A stretch of DNA of 64,000 nucleotides from Ciceribacter thiooxidans (GCF_014126615.1 NZ_CP059896.1:2800501-2864500); one strand, 5' to 3'; counted from the stretch's first letter, positions 8,372-16,743 are shown. The notes: generated by a model not told the origin, from the letters alone. Translations and numbers: made by a program.

Positions 8372-8527
8372 ATGACCGACGCCCACATCGGCCTTTCCGT
8401 GGCCACCCCCGTCATCGTTGCGTTCGCCCTCATGCTCTATCGCATGGGCGTCCTGCAGCGCACCGGCACGATCTCGGCCGTACTCGCCTCGGTGGCGATC
8501 GCTGCCGTGCTCTTCATCGACCGATAG
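8372..8527 (+). CDS. Small two-helix membrane protein (51 residues), nor/nnr-linked
   Basis: A short gene with an AGGAG ribosome site eight bases before the ATG. It encodes 51 residues with two hydrophobic segments (about 7-25 and 34-49) joined by a short RMGVLQRTG turn. Ten bases separate it from the hemerythrin-like gene, and the FNR-type box at 8307 is well placed to drive it. I do not recognise the family with certainty; small hypothetical membrane genes lie next to nnrU in other denitrifiers. A role in NO reductase function or assembly is a guess from context. Confidence 0.65.
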   Translation: MTDAHIGLSVATPVIVAFALMLYRMGVLQRTGTISAVLASVAIAAVLFIDR

Positions 8528-8537
8528 GAGAACGGCG

Positions 8538-8984
8538 ATGACGCCCGCAAACGCCAGGACCGAGGCTATCCGCCACAACCATGAAGAACTGCTGGACCTC
8601 TGCGGCCAGCTGGAGACCATCGCCGACTCGCTGCCCTTCGAGCTCGACCATGAACTCTGCCGAGAGGTCGCAGACCGGATCGTTCCCGTGCTCACCCGTA
8701 CCCAGACCGTGGAAGAACTGGTGCTCTACCCGTTCCTGGAGGAGAGCGCCGGCTCCTGCTTTTCCGCGATGACGATTGACAGGCTGAAGGGCGAACACAT
8801 GTGCGACAGGATCGCCGCCGAGGAGGTTGCGCTCACCCTGGAGGCAGTGCTCGACAATCGCTGCGGGCTGACCTTCGAGACAGTCGGCTACATGCTGCGC
8901 GGCTTCTTCGAATGCCTGCGCCGGCACGTCGCCGCGGAACGAAGCCTTATCGAAATGTTTGGCACGCCCGACAGCGTCATGTAA
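8538..8984 (+). CDS. Hemerythrin-like (HHE) domain protein
   Basis: A 148-residue, all-helical cytoplasmic protein. His and Glu residues are spaced as in a hemerythrin four-helix bundle: HNHEE near residue 13, EELVLYPFLEE near residue 60, RLKGEH near residue 82 and LRRHVAAERSL near residue 130. Such domains hold a di-iron site and bind O2 or NO; some repair iron centres after nitrosative damage. It starts at the ATG at 8538 behind AGGAG and lies between the small membrane gene and nnrU, in one operon opposite norE. The context suggests NO sensing, scavenging or iron donation to NorB (inference). The exact ligand set should be checked against structures. Confidence 0.75.
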   Translation: MTPANARTEAIRHNHEELLDLCGQLETIADSLPFELDHELCREVADRIVPVLTRTQTVEELVLYPFLEESAGSCFSAMTIDRLKGEHMCDRIAAEEVALTLEAVLDNRCGLTFETVGYMLRGFFECLRRHVAAERSLIEMFGTPDSVM

Positions 8985-8994
8985 GCTCGCGGCC

Positions 8995-9681
8995 ATGACC
9001 GAATTCCTGATCGCCTTCGCCGTGTTCCTTGCGTTGCATTCGGTTCCGGCGATCCCGGCCATCCGCGGGCAGCTCATCGCCGCGCTCGGCCGGCGGCTTT
9101 ATCTCGGCCTGTATTCGCTCGCCTCGATCGTTGCGATTGCCTGGCTGTTCTATGCAGCGCTCCGGATGGATTACGTCGAGCTGTGGGAACCCGCACCCTG
9201 GCAGGCGATAGTGACACTGGTCGCCGCACCCGTCGGTGTGTTCTTCGTGCTGGCCGGGCTCTTCTCCGGCAATCCCTATTCGATCACGCTGCGCAGCTCC
9301 GAGGCGCCGACAGGCGCGATCGTCGCCGTCACTCGCCACCCCGTACTCTGGGGCTTCAGCTTCTGGGCGCTCGGGCACCTCGTGCCGAACGGCGACCTGC
9401 GCTCACTCCTGCTCTTCGGCGGACTGGCGCTCTTTTCCTTCGGCGGCTTCTTCATGCTCGACCGTCGCGCGCGCCGGCGGCTCCCCGGCGACTGGAAGAC
9501 CGAGACGGCCGCGGCCCCGCTCATTCCCTTTGCAGCGATACTTACCGGACGGGCATCGTTCAGGATCGACCGGGAGATAATCGCGGCATTCATGCTGACG
9601 GCAATCATCACCCTCTGGCTGCTCGCCGGCGGGCATGTCTTCCTCTTCGGTGCCGATCCTCTTCTGCTCGCCGGCTCGTGA
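8995..9681 (+). CDS. nnrU: NnrU-family membrane protein
   Basis: A 228-residue integral membrane protein with about six helices. The start EFLIAFAVFLALHSVPAIPA, the central RSSEAPTGAIVAVTRHPVLW and the GHLVPNGDLRSLLLFGG stretch fit the NnrU family. It is related to isoprenylcysteine-methyltransferase-like membrane proteins. NnrU is found beside nor genes and is needed for full nitric oxide reductase activity in Rhodobacter; its molecular job is unknown. It starts 10 bases after the hemerythrin-like gene and ends three bases before the convergent ubiX. Confidence 0.9.
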   Translation: MTEFLIAFAVFLALHSVPAIPAIRGQLIAALGRRLYLGLYSLASIVAIAWLFYAALRMDYVELWEPAPWQAIVTLVAAPVGVFFVLAGLFSGNPYSITLRSSEAPTGAIVAVTRHPVLWGFSFWALGHLVPNGDLRSLLLFGGLALFSFGGFFMLDRRARRRLPGDWKTETAAAPLIPFAAILTGRASFRIDREIIAAFMLTAIITLWLLAGGHVFLFGADPLLLAGS

Positions 9682-9684
9682 CGT

Positions 9685-10257
9685 TCAGCCCTCCCATTCG
9701 CGCGCAAGCGGCGGGATCGGCAGGCCGAGGAGATCGATCGCACGGGCAGCGATATGATCGACGATCGCGTCTACGCTTTCGGGCCTGTGATAGAAGGCCG
9801 GAACCGGCGGCATGACGATCGCGCCCATCTCGGCGACGGAACACATGTTGCGCAGGTGACCGAGATGAAGCGGCGTTTCCCGCGCAAGCAGGATCAGCCG
9901 GCGGCGTTCCTTGAGGTGGACATCGGCGGCACGCACGAGAAGGTTGTCGGCGATGCCTGTCGCGATCGCCGCAAGCGTGCGCATGGAGCAGGGCGCGACG
10001 ATCATGCCCGCTGTGCGGAAGGAGCCGCTGGCGATCGTGGCGCCCACGTCGCGGATCGGGTGGTTCTCGGTCGCCATCGCCAGCAGGCGGCCGAGCGCGC
10101 CGGGGCCGCATTCGTGGGACAGGGTCCGCCGCGCCGCCTCAGAAACGACGAGGTGGGTCTCGACATCCTCGACCTCCTGCAGCCGCTCCAGGATGCGGAG
10201 CGGAATGGCGGCACCCGAAGCACCGGAGACACCGAGTACGATCCGCATCCGGCTCAT
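9685..10257 (-). CDS. ubiX: Flavin prenyltransferase UbiX
   Basis: A 190-residue cytoplasmic enzyme that joins dimethylallyl phosphate to FMN, making the prenylated flavin used by UbiD decarboxylase. The N-terminal flavin-binding motif GVSGASGAAIPLRIL is present, followed by SGSFRTAGMIVAPCSM and the LILLARETPLHLGHLRNM segment. Its ATG at 10257 overlaps the ubiD stop (ATGA), so the two are translationally coupled. An internal ATG at 10248 is possible. The pair prepares ubiquinone precursors; the divergent ubiTUV genes complete the pathway without oxygen. Confidence 0.93.
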   Translation of the reverse strand: MSRMRIVLGVSGASGAAIPLRILERLQEVEDVETHLVVSEAARRTLSHECGPGALGRLLAMATENHPIRDVGATIASGSFRTAGMIVAPCSMRTLAAIATGIADNLLVRAADVHLKERRRLILLARETPLHLGHLRNMCSVAEMGAIVMPPVPAFYHRPESVDAIVDHIAARAIDLLGLPIPPLAREWEG

Positions 10258-11762
10258 GGCGCCTCTCCGATCCCGAGGTCCGCCCAGAGCGCGTCGACCT
10301 TCGCCGTGACCTCCGGCGACATCTTCAGCACCCGGCCCCATTCGCGTTCGCTCTCCGCGCCGATCTTCGTCGTGGCATCGAGCCCGAGCTTGCCGCCAAG
10401 GCCGGGTTTCGGCGAGGCGAAGTCGAGATAATCGATCGGCGTGTCGGCGATCACGGTGACGTCGCGGCTCGCATCGAAGCGGGTCGACAGCGCCCAGACG
10501 ATATCGGGCCAGCTGCGCACATTGATATCCGGGTCGACCGCGATGATGAGCTTCGTGTAGCTGAATTGCGGCAACATCGACCACAGTCCCATCATCACCC
10601 GCCGCGCCTGCCCGGGATAACGCTTGTCGATTGCCACCACCATGGCGCGGTAGGAGCATGCCTCCGGCGGCAGCCAGAGATCGGCAATCTCCGGAAACTG
10701 GCGTTTGACGAGCGGCAGGAAGATCTCGCTCATCGCATCGCCGAGCACGGACGGCTCGTCGGGCGGTCGGCCGGTATAGGTCGAGAGATAGACCGGGTTG
10801 CGGCGCGTGGTGATCGCCGAAAGGGTCATGACCGGGAAGCGCTCGACGCTGTTGTAATAGCCGGTATGGTCGCCGTAAGGCCCCTCCTCCGCCGTCTCGC
10901 TTGCGGACACCGTGCCTTCGAGCACAATCTCGGCATTGGCCGGGACGGAGAGCGGGACGGTCACGGCGGGGGCGAGTTCGGACCGCCGGCCCTTCAGGAG
11001 GCCCGCAAAATTCATCTCGCTCATGCCCTCCGGCAGCGGCATGACGGCGGCGAGGATCGTCGCCGGATCGGCACCGATCGCGACCGTGACCGGCATATCC
11101 TGCCCGAGCTTCTGCCACATGCGATGGTGGCGGGCGCCGCCGCGATGGGCGAGCCAGCGCATGATCAGGCGTTGCCCGTCGAGGACCTGCATGCGGTAGA
11201 TGCCGACATTGACGTCGGTCGGATCGTCCGGCGCCCGGGTAATGACGAGCGGCCAGGTGACGAGCGGCGCCGGCTCGCCCGGCCAGCACCACTGGACCGG
11301 CAGGCGCCCGAGATTGATCTCCTCCCCCCGCCAGACGACGTCCTGCACCGGCGGACGGCTGACGTTGCGCGGACGCATGGACAGCGCGGCCCTCAGGAGC
11401 GGCAGCTTGCCCCAGGCATCGCGCATGGATTTCGGAGGACGCGGATCGCGCAGGTCTGCGAGCATGTCGGCCAGCCGCGGCAGGCCGCCGTTCTCCAGCC
11501 CGAAGCCCCATTCGATTCGCTCCCGGGTGCCGAAAAGATTCGCAAGAAGCGGGACATCGCAAACCTTGCCAGCCGCATCGACGGGTTTTTCGAAGAGCAG
11601 CGCGGGGCCGCCGGCCTCCAGCGTCCGTCGATGGATTTCGGTGATCTCGTGAACGAGCGACACAGGCCTTTCCACCCGCTTCAGGCGGCCGCGGCGCTCG
11701 AGTTCGCCCACAAAATGCTGGAGATCGGAGAAACGGCGGATGGCCGGAGGAGCTTGGGTCAT
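10254..11762 (-). CDS. ubiD: 4-Hydroxy-3-polyprenylbenzoate decarboxylase UbiD
   Basis: About 502 residues from the ATG at 11762. UbiD uses prenylated FMN and a divalent metal to decarboxylate the polyprenyl-hydroxybenzoate intermediate of ubiquinone. Visible family features are the start FSDLQHFVGELERRGRLKRV, the WCWPGEPAP and VNVGIYRMQ segments, the SEMNFAGLLKGR run, EGPYGDHTGYYN and the VDPDINVRSWPDIVWALSTR C-terminal part. The frame is open further up to a TTG at 11810, but that overlaps the FNR-type box; an ATG at 11792 is the other option. ATGA overlap with ubiX. Confidence 0.92.
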   Translation of the reverse strand: MTQAPPAIRRFSDLQHFVGELERRGRLKRVERPVSLVHEITEIHRRTLEAGGPALLFEKPVDAAGKVCDVPLLANLFGTRERIEWGFGLENGGLPRLADMLADLRDPRPPKSMRDAWGKLPLLRAALSMRPRNVSRPPVQDVVWRGEEINLGRLPVQWCWPGEPAPLVTWPLVITRAPDDPTDVNVGIYRMQVLDGQRLIMRWLAHRGGARHHRMWQKLGQDMPVTVAIGADPATILAAVMPLPEGMSEMNFAGLLKGRRSELAPAVTVPLSVPANAEIVLEGTVSASETAEEGPYGDHTGYYNSVERFPVMTLSAITTRRNPVYLSTYTGRPPDEPSVLGDAMSEIFLPLVKRQFPEIADLWLPPEACSYRAMVVAIDKRYPGQARRVMMGLWSMLPQFSYTKLIIAVDPDINVRSWPDIVWALSTRFDASRDVTVIADTPIDYLDFASPKPGLGGKLGLDATTKIGAESEREWGRVLKMSPEVTAKVDALWADLGIGEAP

Positions 11763-11796
11763 CCCGCCTCTGTGACCGAGGAAAACCTGCATGTCT

Positions 11797-11810
11797 TTGC
11801 GCTGGCTCAA
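11797..11810. promoter_or_regulatory. FNR/NnrR-type box between ubiD and ubiT
   Basis: TTGCGCTGGCTCAA fits TTG-N8-CAA. For the plus strand, class II geometry predicts a start near 11845, just before the ubiT ribosome site AAAGG and the ATG at 11871. For the minus strand it would put the start at the ubiD ATG, so control of ubiTUV is the better reading. In E. coli ubiUVT expression depends on Fnr. Confidence 0.65.
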
Positions 11811-11870
11811 ATGACCGCACCCTCGATGCCGTTAGCATGGCGCGACCTCCCCTTTCGAAAGGTGCTCCTG

Positions 11871-12377
11871 ATGCGTGTTCCGCCTGCCCTCGCCGATCCA
11901 CTTGGCGTCATTCCGGTGTTCATGATCGAACGTGCGGCGAGACTGGCCTTCACCCGTGTCCTGAAAGCCCATCCAGGTCTCTTCGAGAGGCTCGGCGACT
12001 ATCGCCAGAAGCGCTACGGCTTCGTGCCGGACGACCTGCCGATCGGCTTTCTCGTCGAGCCCTCCCGCCTCTCGCTCACCGTCGTGCGCAAGCCGAAGCT
12101 GCCGGATGCCGACGCCGCCGTCCAGGGACCGCTCTTTGTGCTTCTGGCGCTGCTCGAAGGTCGCTGCGACGCGGACGCGCTGTTCTTCTCCCGCGACCTG
12201 ACCGTCACCGGTGACATGGAGGCGATGCTGGCCCTCAGAAACGCACTCGACGACAGCAATATCGACTTGCCGAAGGATATCGGTCGGGCTTCCGGCCCCT
12301 TTGCGCCGCTCGTCAGCAGGACGCTCTCCTATGTCCGCTCCCGCGCGCTTACCGGGGAGGCCGGCCAATGGAACTGA
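11871..12377 (+). CDS. ubiT: SCP2-domain protein UbiT (O2-independent ubiquinone synthesis)
   Basis: A 168-residue protein with one sterol-carrier-protein-2 fold (residues about 35-140). The SCP2 pattern is visible in KLPDADAAVQGPLFVLLALL, then DADALFFSRDLTVTGDMEAM and the late NIDLPKDI. UbiT is a lipid-binding accessory protein that works with UbiU and UbiV in ubiquinone synthesis without oxygen. Its stop overlaps the start of ubiU by 10 bases. Starts at 11811 or 11826 are also open, but the FNR-type box and the AAAGG ribosome site favour 11871. Neighbours make the family call firm. Confidence 0.88.
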   Translation: MRVPPALADPLGVIPVFMIERAARLAFTRVLKAHPGLFERLGDYRQKRYGFVPDDLPIGFLVEPSRLSLTVVRKPKLPDADAAVQGPLFVLLALLEGRCDADALFFSRDLTVTGDMEAMLALRNALDDSNIDLPKDIGRASGPFAPLVSRTLSYVRSRALTGEAGQWN

Positions 12378-13345
12378 TCTGCCCGGCGGGAACGCCCGCC
12401 GCCTTCCGCGAGGCGGTCAACGCCGGCGCGGACGCCGTCTATTGCGGCTTCCGGGACGAGACCAACGCCCGCAATTTTCCCGGCCTTAACTTCACGCCCG
12501 CAGAACTCGGCGAGGCGATCACCTTCGCCAAACGCAAGGGCGTCATGACCTTCGTGGCGCTCAATACCTTCATGCGGGCCGGCGCCGAAGACATTTGGTA
12601 CAAGGCGGCCGACGAGGCCATCCGGCTCGGCGCCGATGCGCTGATCCTCGCCGATTTCGGCCTCATGGCCTACGTCGCGGAAAAGCACCCCGATCAGCGC
12701 CTGCATGTCTCGGTGCAGGCCTCCGCCTCCAACGCCGACGCTATCAACTTCCTGGTCGACGCCTTCAACGCGAAACGCGTGGTGCTGCCGCGCACGCTGA
12801 CGATTGCCGACATCGCCCGGCTGGCGCCGCAGATCCGCTGCGAGATCGAAGTCTTCGTCTTCGGCGGCCTCTGCGTCATGGCCGAGGGACGGTGCTCGCT
12901 CTCCTCCTATGCCACCGGCAAGTCGCCGAATATGAACGGCGTGTGCTCGCCGGCAAGTCACGTGCGCTACCGCCAGGACGGCGCCGACCTCGTCTCCGAG
13001 CTCGGCGAATATACGATCAACCGCTTCCCGGCCGGCGAGGCCGCGGGCTATCCGACGCTCTGCAAGGGGCGTTTCGAAACGGGCGGCGACAGTGGTTACG
13101 CCTTCGAGGACCCGGTCTCGCTCGACGTCATGGATCACCTCGACGCACTTCGGGCGGCGGGCGTCTGCGCGCTCAAGGTCGAGGGGCGGCAACGCGGCAA
13201 GGCCTATGTCGCCGAGGTGGTCTCGACCTTACGCCAGGCGCTTTCGGCCGATGCGGCGGCACGGCCGGCGTTGCTCTCCCGCCTCAGGCTCCTCAGCGAA
13301 GGCCAGAAGACGACGTCCGGCGCCTACGAAAAGCGCTGGAGATAA
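12368..13345 (+). CDS. ubiU: O2-independent ubiquinone hydroxylation protein UbiU
   Basis: A 325-residue peptidase-U32-family protein. It starts MELICPAGTPAAFREAV, and holds the U32 run RLHVSVQASASNADAINFL. The four cysteines known to bind the 4Fe-4S cluster in E. coli UbiU are at the same numbers here: C169, C176, C193 and C232. UbiU and UbiV form a heterodimer that hydroxylates the ubiquinone ring without O2, with prephenate as the known hydroxyl source. Its ATG overlaps the end of ubiT, and ubiV follows after 13 bases. The setting among nor genes fits a need for ubiquinone during denitrification. Confidence 0.95.
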   Translation: MELICPAGTPAAFREAVNAGADAVYCGFRDETNARNFPGLNFTPAELGEAITFAKRKGVMTFVALNTFMRAGAEDIWYKAADEAIRLGADALILADFGLMAYVAEKHPDQRLHVSVQASASNADAINFLVDAFNAKRVVLPRTLTIADIARLAPQIRCEIEVFVFGGLCVMAEGRCSLSSYATGKSPNMNGVCSPASHVRYRQDGADLVSELGEYTINRFPAGEAAGYPTLCKGRFETGGDSGYAFEDPVSLDVMDHLDALRAAGVCALKVEGRQRGKAYVAEVVSTLRQALSADAAARPALLSRLRLLSEGQKTTSGAYEKRWR

Positions 13346-13358
13346 CAAGGACATGACC

Positions 13359-14294
13359 ATGGTTTCAGCCAATCCGGCACTGGTGCTCGGGCCCGTTCTC
13401 TATCTCTGGGACGGCCCCAAGTGGCGCGACTTCTATTTCCGCATCGCCGACGAGGCACCCGTCGGCGAGGTGGTGATCGGCGAGACGGTCTGCTCGAAGC
13501 GCCTGCATTTCACCGAGCCACATCTCGCCGAGGTGGTGGAGCGGCTGGAGGCGGCGGGCAAGTCCGTCCGGCTCTCGACGCTGGCGCTGGTGACGATCGA
13601 GCGCGAGGCGCAGCACGTCCGCAATCTCATCCGCGACAGCGCGCATGTCGTCGAGGCGAACGACCTTTCGGCGCTCGGACTCCTGGCCGGCAAGCGGCAC
13701 ACGGTCGGGCCGCTGATCAACGTCTACAACGCCGCAACGGCAAAGCTTCTCGCCGGCCGCGGGGCGAGTTCGATCTGCCTGCCGCCGGAACTTTCGATGG
13801 CGTCCGTTGCCGAGATCACGGCGGGCGCTCCCGGTATCGCCTTCGAAGTCTTCGCCTTCGGCCGCATTCCGCTGGCGATCTCCGCACGCTGTGCGCATGC
13901 GCGTGCCAAGGGCCAGATCAAGGACAACTGCCAGTTCGTCTGCGGCGAGGAGCCGGACGGAATGCCTGTCCGCACGCTCGACCGGCAGTCCTTCCTGGCG
14001 CTCAACGGTGTCCAGACCGTCTCCCACACCTGCCAGGCCCTGGTCGGCGAACTGCCGGACCTCGTCGCCGCCGGCGTTTCACGCTTCCGCCTCTCGCCGC
14101 AGGACTGCGACATGGCGGCGATCGCGCGGGTCTACGAGGACGCGCTCGCCGAACGGATCGATGCGGAGGAGGCGGTCGCCCGGATCGGGGCAATCTATCC
14201 CGACGTGCCGCTCTCAAACGGCTTCCATCACGCGCGGGAGGGGGCCGCCTGGGTCGCACGGGCCCGCAACACAGCCCACGGAGCGCAGGCATGA
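13359..14294 (+). CDS. ubiV: O2-independent ubiquinone hydroxylation protein UbiV
   Basis: A 311-residue U32-family protein, partner of UbiU. Cluster-binding cysteines are seen at C45 (GETVCSKR) and in C178-X12-C191-X3-C195, matching the C39/C180/C193/C197 set of E. coli UbiV. The ATG at 13359 has ACAAGG eight bases upstream; the ATG at 13353 lies too close to it. UbiUV with UbiT carry out the anaerobic ring hydroxylations of ubiquinone synthesis. The stop overlaps the next gene as ATGA. Confidence 0.93.
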   Translation: MVSANPALVLGPVLYLWDGPKWRDFYFRIADEAPVGEVVIGETVCSKRLHFTEPHLAEVVERLEAAGKSVRLSTLALVTIEREAQHVRNLIRDSAHVVEANDLSALGLLAGKRHTVGPLINVYNAATAKLLAGRGASSICLPPELSMASVAEITAGAPGIAFEVFAFGRIPLAISARCAHARAKGQIKDNCQFVCGEEPDGMPVRTLDRQSFLALNGVQTVSHTCQALVGELPDLVAAGVSRFRLSPQDCDMAAIARVYEDALAERIDAEEAVARIGAIYPDVPLSNGFHHAREGAAWVARARNTAHGAQA

Positions 14295-14707
14295 CGCGGG
14301 ACACGTTGACCGTCATCGACAACGCCTCGCCCACCGCGGGGCACCGACGCGGTCTTCGCGAGGCGATCGGCCAGGTGCGCACGGTGGTCATGAACACGGC
14401 GCTCGATTGCGCCTGCCGCGAGAAGGTGGAAAGCGCACTGACGCGAATGGAACAGATGGAACGGAGAAAGGAGCAGAAACGTCTGCTCACCGCCGCCCAT
14501 GACCAGCAACACAAGATCGCGGCTTTGCTCGGCCTGCTCTACGACTTCGACACGATCACCGGGGCCGATCCGGACCCGAGCCTGCTCGCCGAAGCGAGCC
14601 TGCTCTTCGACGATATCGCGGCCGCCGCCGCAGACGGCGCCGCCCGCTTGCGCGAACTTCTGAACGCTGAAGACGGCATCGCCCCGCCGGCAAGCGGCGA
14701 GGCGTAA
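14291..14707 (+). CDS. Uncharacterised helical protein translationally coupled to ubiV
   Basis: A 138-residue protein whose ATG overlaps the ubiV stop (ATGA), so it is co-translated with the ubiquinone genes. No signal peptide or membrane segment is seen. It is mostly helical: a CACREKVESAL stretch around residue 47, a charged coiled-coil-like part (MEQMERRKEQKRLLTAAHDQ, about residues 58-77), and an Ala/Asp-rich C-terminal helix. Codon use resembles the neighbours. I do not recognise a family. Its position suggests an accessory role in anaerobic ubiquinone synthesis or in sensing it, but this is inference from coupling alone. A shared terminator hairpin follows. Confidence 0.7.
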   Translation: MTRDTLTVIDNASPTAGHRRGLREAIGQVRTVVMNTALDCACREKVESALTRMEQMERRKEQKRLLTAAHDQQHKIAALLGLLYDFDTITGADPDPSLLAEASLLFDDIAAAAADGAARLRELLNAEDGIAPPASGEA

Positions 14708-14732
14708 CAGGGAACCGTATCTCCCGGATGCT

Positions 14733-14762
14733 CCACCGGGCGAACGAACGTCCGCCCGGTGG
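14733..14762. terminator. Hairpin between convergent ubiV operon and dctM
   Basis: A perfect 10-bp stem CCACCGGGCG / CGCCCGGTGG with a 10-base loop lies between the convergent genes. No clear T-run follows on either strand, so it may be a weak or rho-assisted terminator used from both sides. Confidence 0.6.
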
Positions 14763-14775
14763 TCGGAAATTCTCG

Positions 14776-16098
14776 TTACATGCCGAGGAAACGCGGCAGG
14801 AAGAGCGAGATTTCCGGGATGTAGGTCACCGCGAGCAGGAAGGCCAGCATGGTGAGCAGCCAGGGCATGACGGCAACCGTCAGCTCGGTGATGCCCATCT
14901 TGGTTATGCCGGAGGCCACGTAGAGGTTGAGGCCAACGGGCGGGTGGCACATGCCGACTTCCATGTTGACCACGATCATGATGCCGAAATGCACCGGATC
15001 GATACCGAGACGCACGGCGACCGGGAAGAGGATCGGCGCCATGATCAGCACGATCGATGACGGCTCCATGAAGTTGCCGGCGGCGAGCAGCAGGATGTTG
15101 ACGGCGATCAGGAACATCCACCAGTTCAGGCCCGAGTTCACCATCCACTCGCCGAGCGCCTGCGGAATGTTCTCGTGCGTCATGAGGAACGAGAACAGCA
15201 CGGCGTTGGTGATGATGTAGAGCAGCATCGCCGACATGTTGGCGGAGGACAGCAGCACCCGCGGAATGTCCGAGAGCTTCAGGTCCTTGTAGACGAAGAC
15301 GGCGATGAAGAAGGCGTAGACGGCGCTCATCGCCGCGGCTTCGGTCGGGGTGAAGACACCGGTGTAGATGCCACCGATGACGATGATGATCAGCAGCAGG
15401 CCCCAGACGGCCTTGCGGAACGTCTGCCAGCGTTCGAGCCAGCTCGCCTTCGGCAGCCGCGGGTAGTCGTTCTTGTAGGCGCGGTACCAGGTGGTGGCCG
15501 CCAGCAGCGAGGCGAGAATGATGCCCGGGATCACACCGGCCATGAAGAGTTCGCCGACCGATGCCGCCGAGACCACCTGGCCGTCGGGACCGGTGGCCTG
15601 CATGCCCGAGGTCGCAACCGAATACATGACCATGACGATCGACGGCGGGATCAGGATGCCGAGCGCGCCGGATGTGGTGATGACGCCGGCGCCGAACTGC
15701 TTCGGGAAGCCCTGGCGGGTCATCGCCGGCAGGATCACCGAACCGATCGCCACGACGGTCGCAGGCGAGGAGCCGGAAACCGCCGCGAACAGCGCGCAGG
15801 CGATGACGCCCGCGAGCCCGAGCCCGCCATACCAGTGCCCCACCATGGAGGTCGCGAAATTGATCATGCGGCGGGCCACGCCGCCATGGGTCAGGAAGTT
15901 GCCGGCGAGGATGAAGAAGGGGATCGCCATGATCTCGAACTTCTCGATGCCGGTGAAGAGCTTCAGGGCCACGGTATCGATCGGCACCGCCGTCATCGTG
16001 AACAGGAAGGCAAGCACGGTGAGGCCGAGCGCGATCGAGATCGGCATGCCGGTCAGCATGAGGGCGACCAGCCCTCCGAAAATGATTGTCGCGTTCAT
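14776..16098 (-). CDS. dctM: TRAP transporter large permease DctM
   Basis: A 440-residue inner-membrane protein with about twelve helices. DctM-family features include GMPISIALGLTVLAFLF, FFILAGNFLTHGGVARRMI, the AAVSGSSPATVVAIGS loop and GALGILIPPSI. The MEVGMCHPPVGLNLYV segment near the end is typical. It carries out the Na+-driven uptake of organic acids delivered by DctP. It follows dctQ by three bases. Best guess for the substrate is C4-dicarboxylates, since a DctS/DctR-like pair is encoded nearby. Confidence 0.93.
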   Translation of the reverse strand: MNATIIFGGLVALMLTGMPISIALGLTVLAFLFTMTAVPIDTVALKLFTGIEKFEIMAIPFFILAGNFLTHGGVARRMINFATSMVGHWYGGLGLAGVIACALFAAVSGSSPATVVAIGSVILPAMTRQGFPKQFGAGVITTSGALGILIPPSIVMVMYSVATSGMQATGPDGQVVSAASVGELFMAGVIPGIILASLLAATTWYRAYKNDYPRLPKASWLERWQTFRKAVWGLLLIIIVIGGIYTGVFTPTEAAAMSAVYAFFIAVFVYKDLKLSDIPRVLLSSANMSAMLLYIITNAVLFSFLMTHENIPQALGEWMVNSGLNWWMFLIAVNILLLAAGNFMEPSSIVLIMAPILFPVAVRLGIDPVHFGIMIVVNMEVGMCHPPVGLNLYVASGITKMGITELTVAVMPWLLTMLAFLLAVTYIPEISLFLPRFLGM

Positions 16099-16101
16099 GG
16101 C

Positions 16102-16743
16102 TCAGTGATCCTTCGCAGTCAGCGGGCTCGCGGCAATGGCCTCTGCCTCTTCGTCCATCCCGTCCACGTGTCCGTGGTCGTGGTGGGGCAGCTCGCCGGT
16201 GCGGCTGAAATTCCAGGCGACCTGCAGGAAACGGAAGCACATCAGCGAGGAGCCGAGCGGGATCGCGAGATAGACGAGCCACATCGGCAGTTCGAGATCC
16301 GGCGAGATCGAATCCGTATGGTACATGTGGTAGACGAAGTTCGCGCCGAGCGTCGCGATGACGCCGGTGAAGAAGGCGCCGGCGAGAAGGCCGAACAGGA
16401 TCATCCGGGCGCGGTTCTTCGCCTGCATGCGGTTGATCACGACGTCGATACCGACGTGGATGCCGGTGCGCACGCCGTAGGCGGCGCCAAACTTCGCCAT
16501 CCAGACGAAGAGGATGATGCAGAGCTCCTGCGCCCAGACGAGATTGACGGAGCGAAGGCCGAAATAGAGCGAGCGCGAGAAGCCCATCAGCCAGGGCATA
16601 TCCAGGCTTCGGGACAGACTGACCGCGTCGGCGAGCAGTCCGAGGGAGTAGCGGTGAACGACGGCGACGAAGATGATCACGGTCGCCGCGGCAATCAGCG
16701 TGGCGATCAGGATCTCCTCGAGCCTGTCAAGTATGCGAAGCAT
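16102..16743 (-). CDS. dctQ: TRAP transporter small permease DctQ
   Basis: A 213-residue inner-membrane protein with four main hydrophobic helices and the DctQ features AQELCIILFVWMAKFGAAYG and GVRTGIHVGIDVVI. The C-terminal tail is unusual for its His/Asp-rich stretch (HHDHGHVDG), which might bind metal or be neutral. The ATG at 16743 follows GGAGG at good spacing; a start 12 codons upstream is rejected. It pairs with DctM, and sits 229 bases after dctP, a gap containing a hairpin. Confidence 0.9.
   Translation of the reverse strand: MLRILDRLEEILIATLIAAATVIIFVAVVHRYSLGLLADAVSLSRSLDMPWLMGFSRSLYFGLRSVNLVWAQELCIILFVWMAKFGAAYGVRTGIHVGIDVVINRMQAKNRARMILFGLLAGAFFTGVIATLGANFVYHMYHTDSISPDLELPMWLVYLAIPLGSSLMCFRFLQVAWNFSRTGELPHHDHGHVDGMDEEAEAIAASPLTAKDH

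Noticed and set aside
9685..11901. One long minus frame across ubiX and ubiD that could look like a fusion
   Set aside because: Only its last 190 residues (UbiX) make sense; over ubiD the true protein is in another frame, with its own stop and an ATGA overlap.
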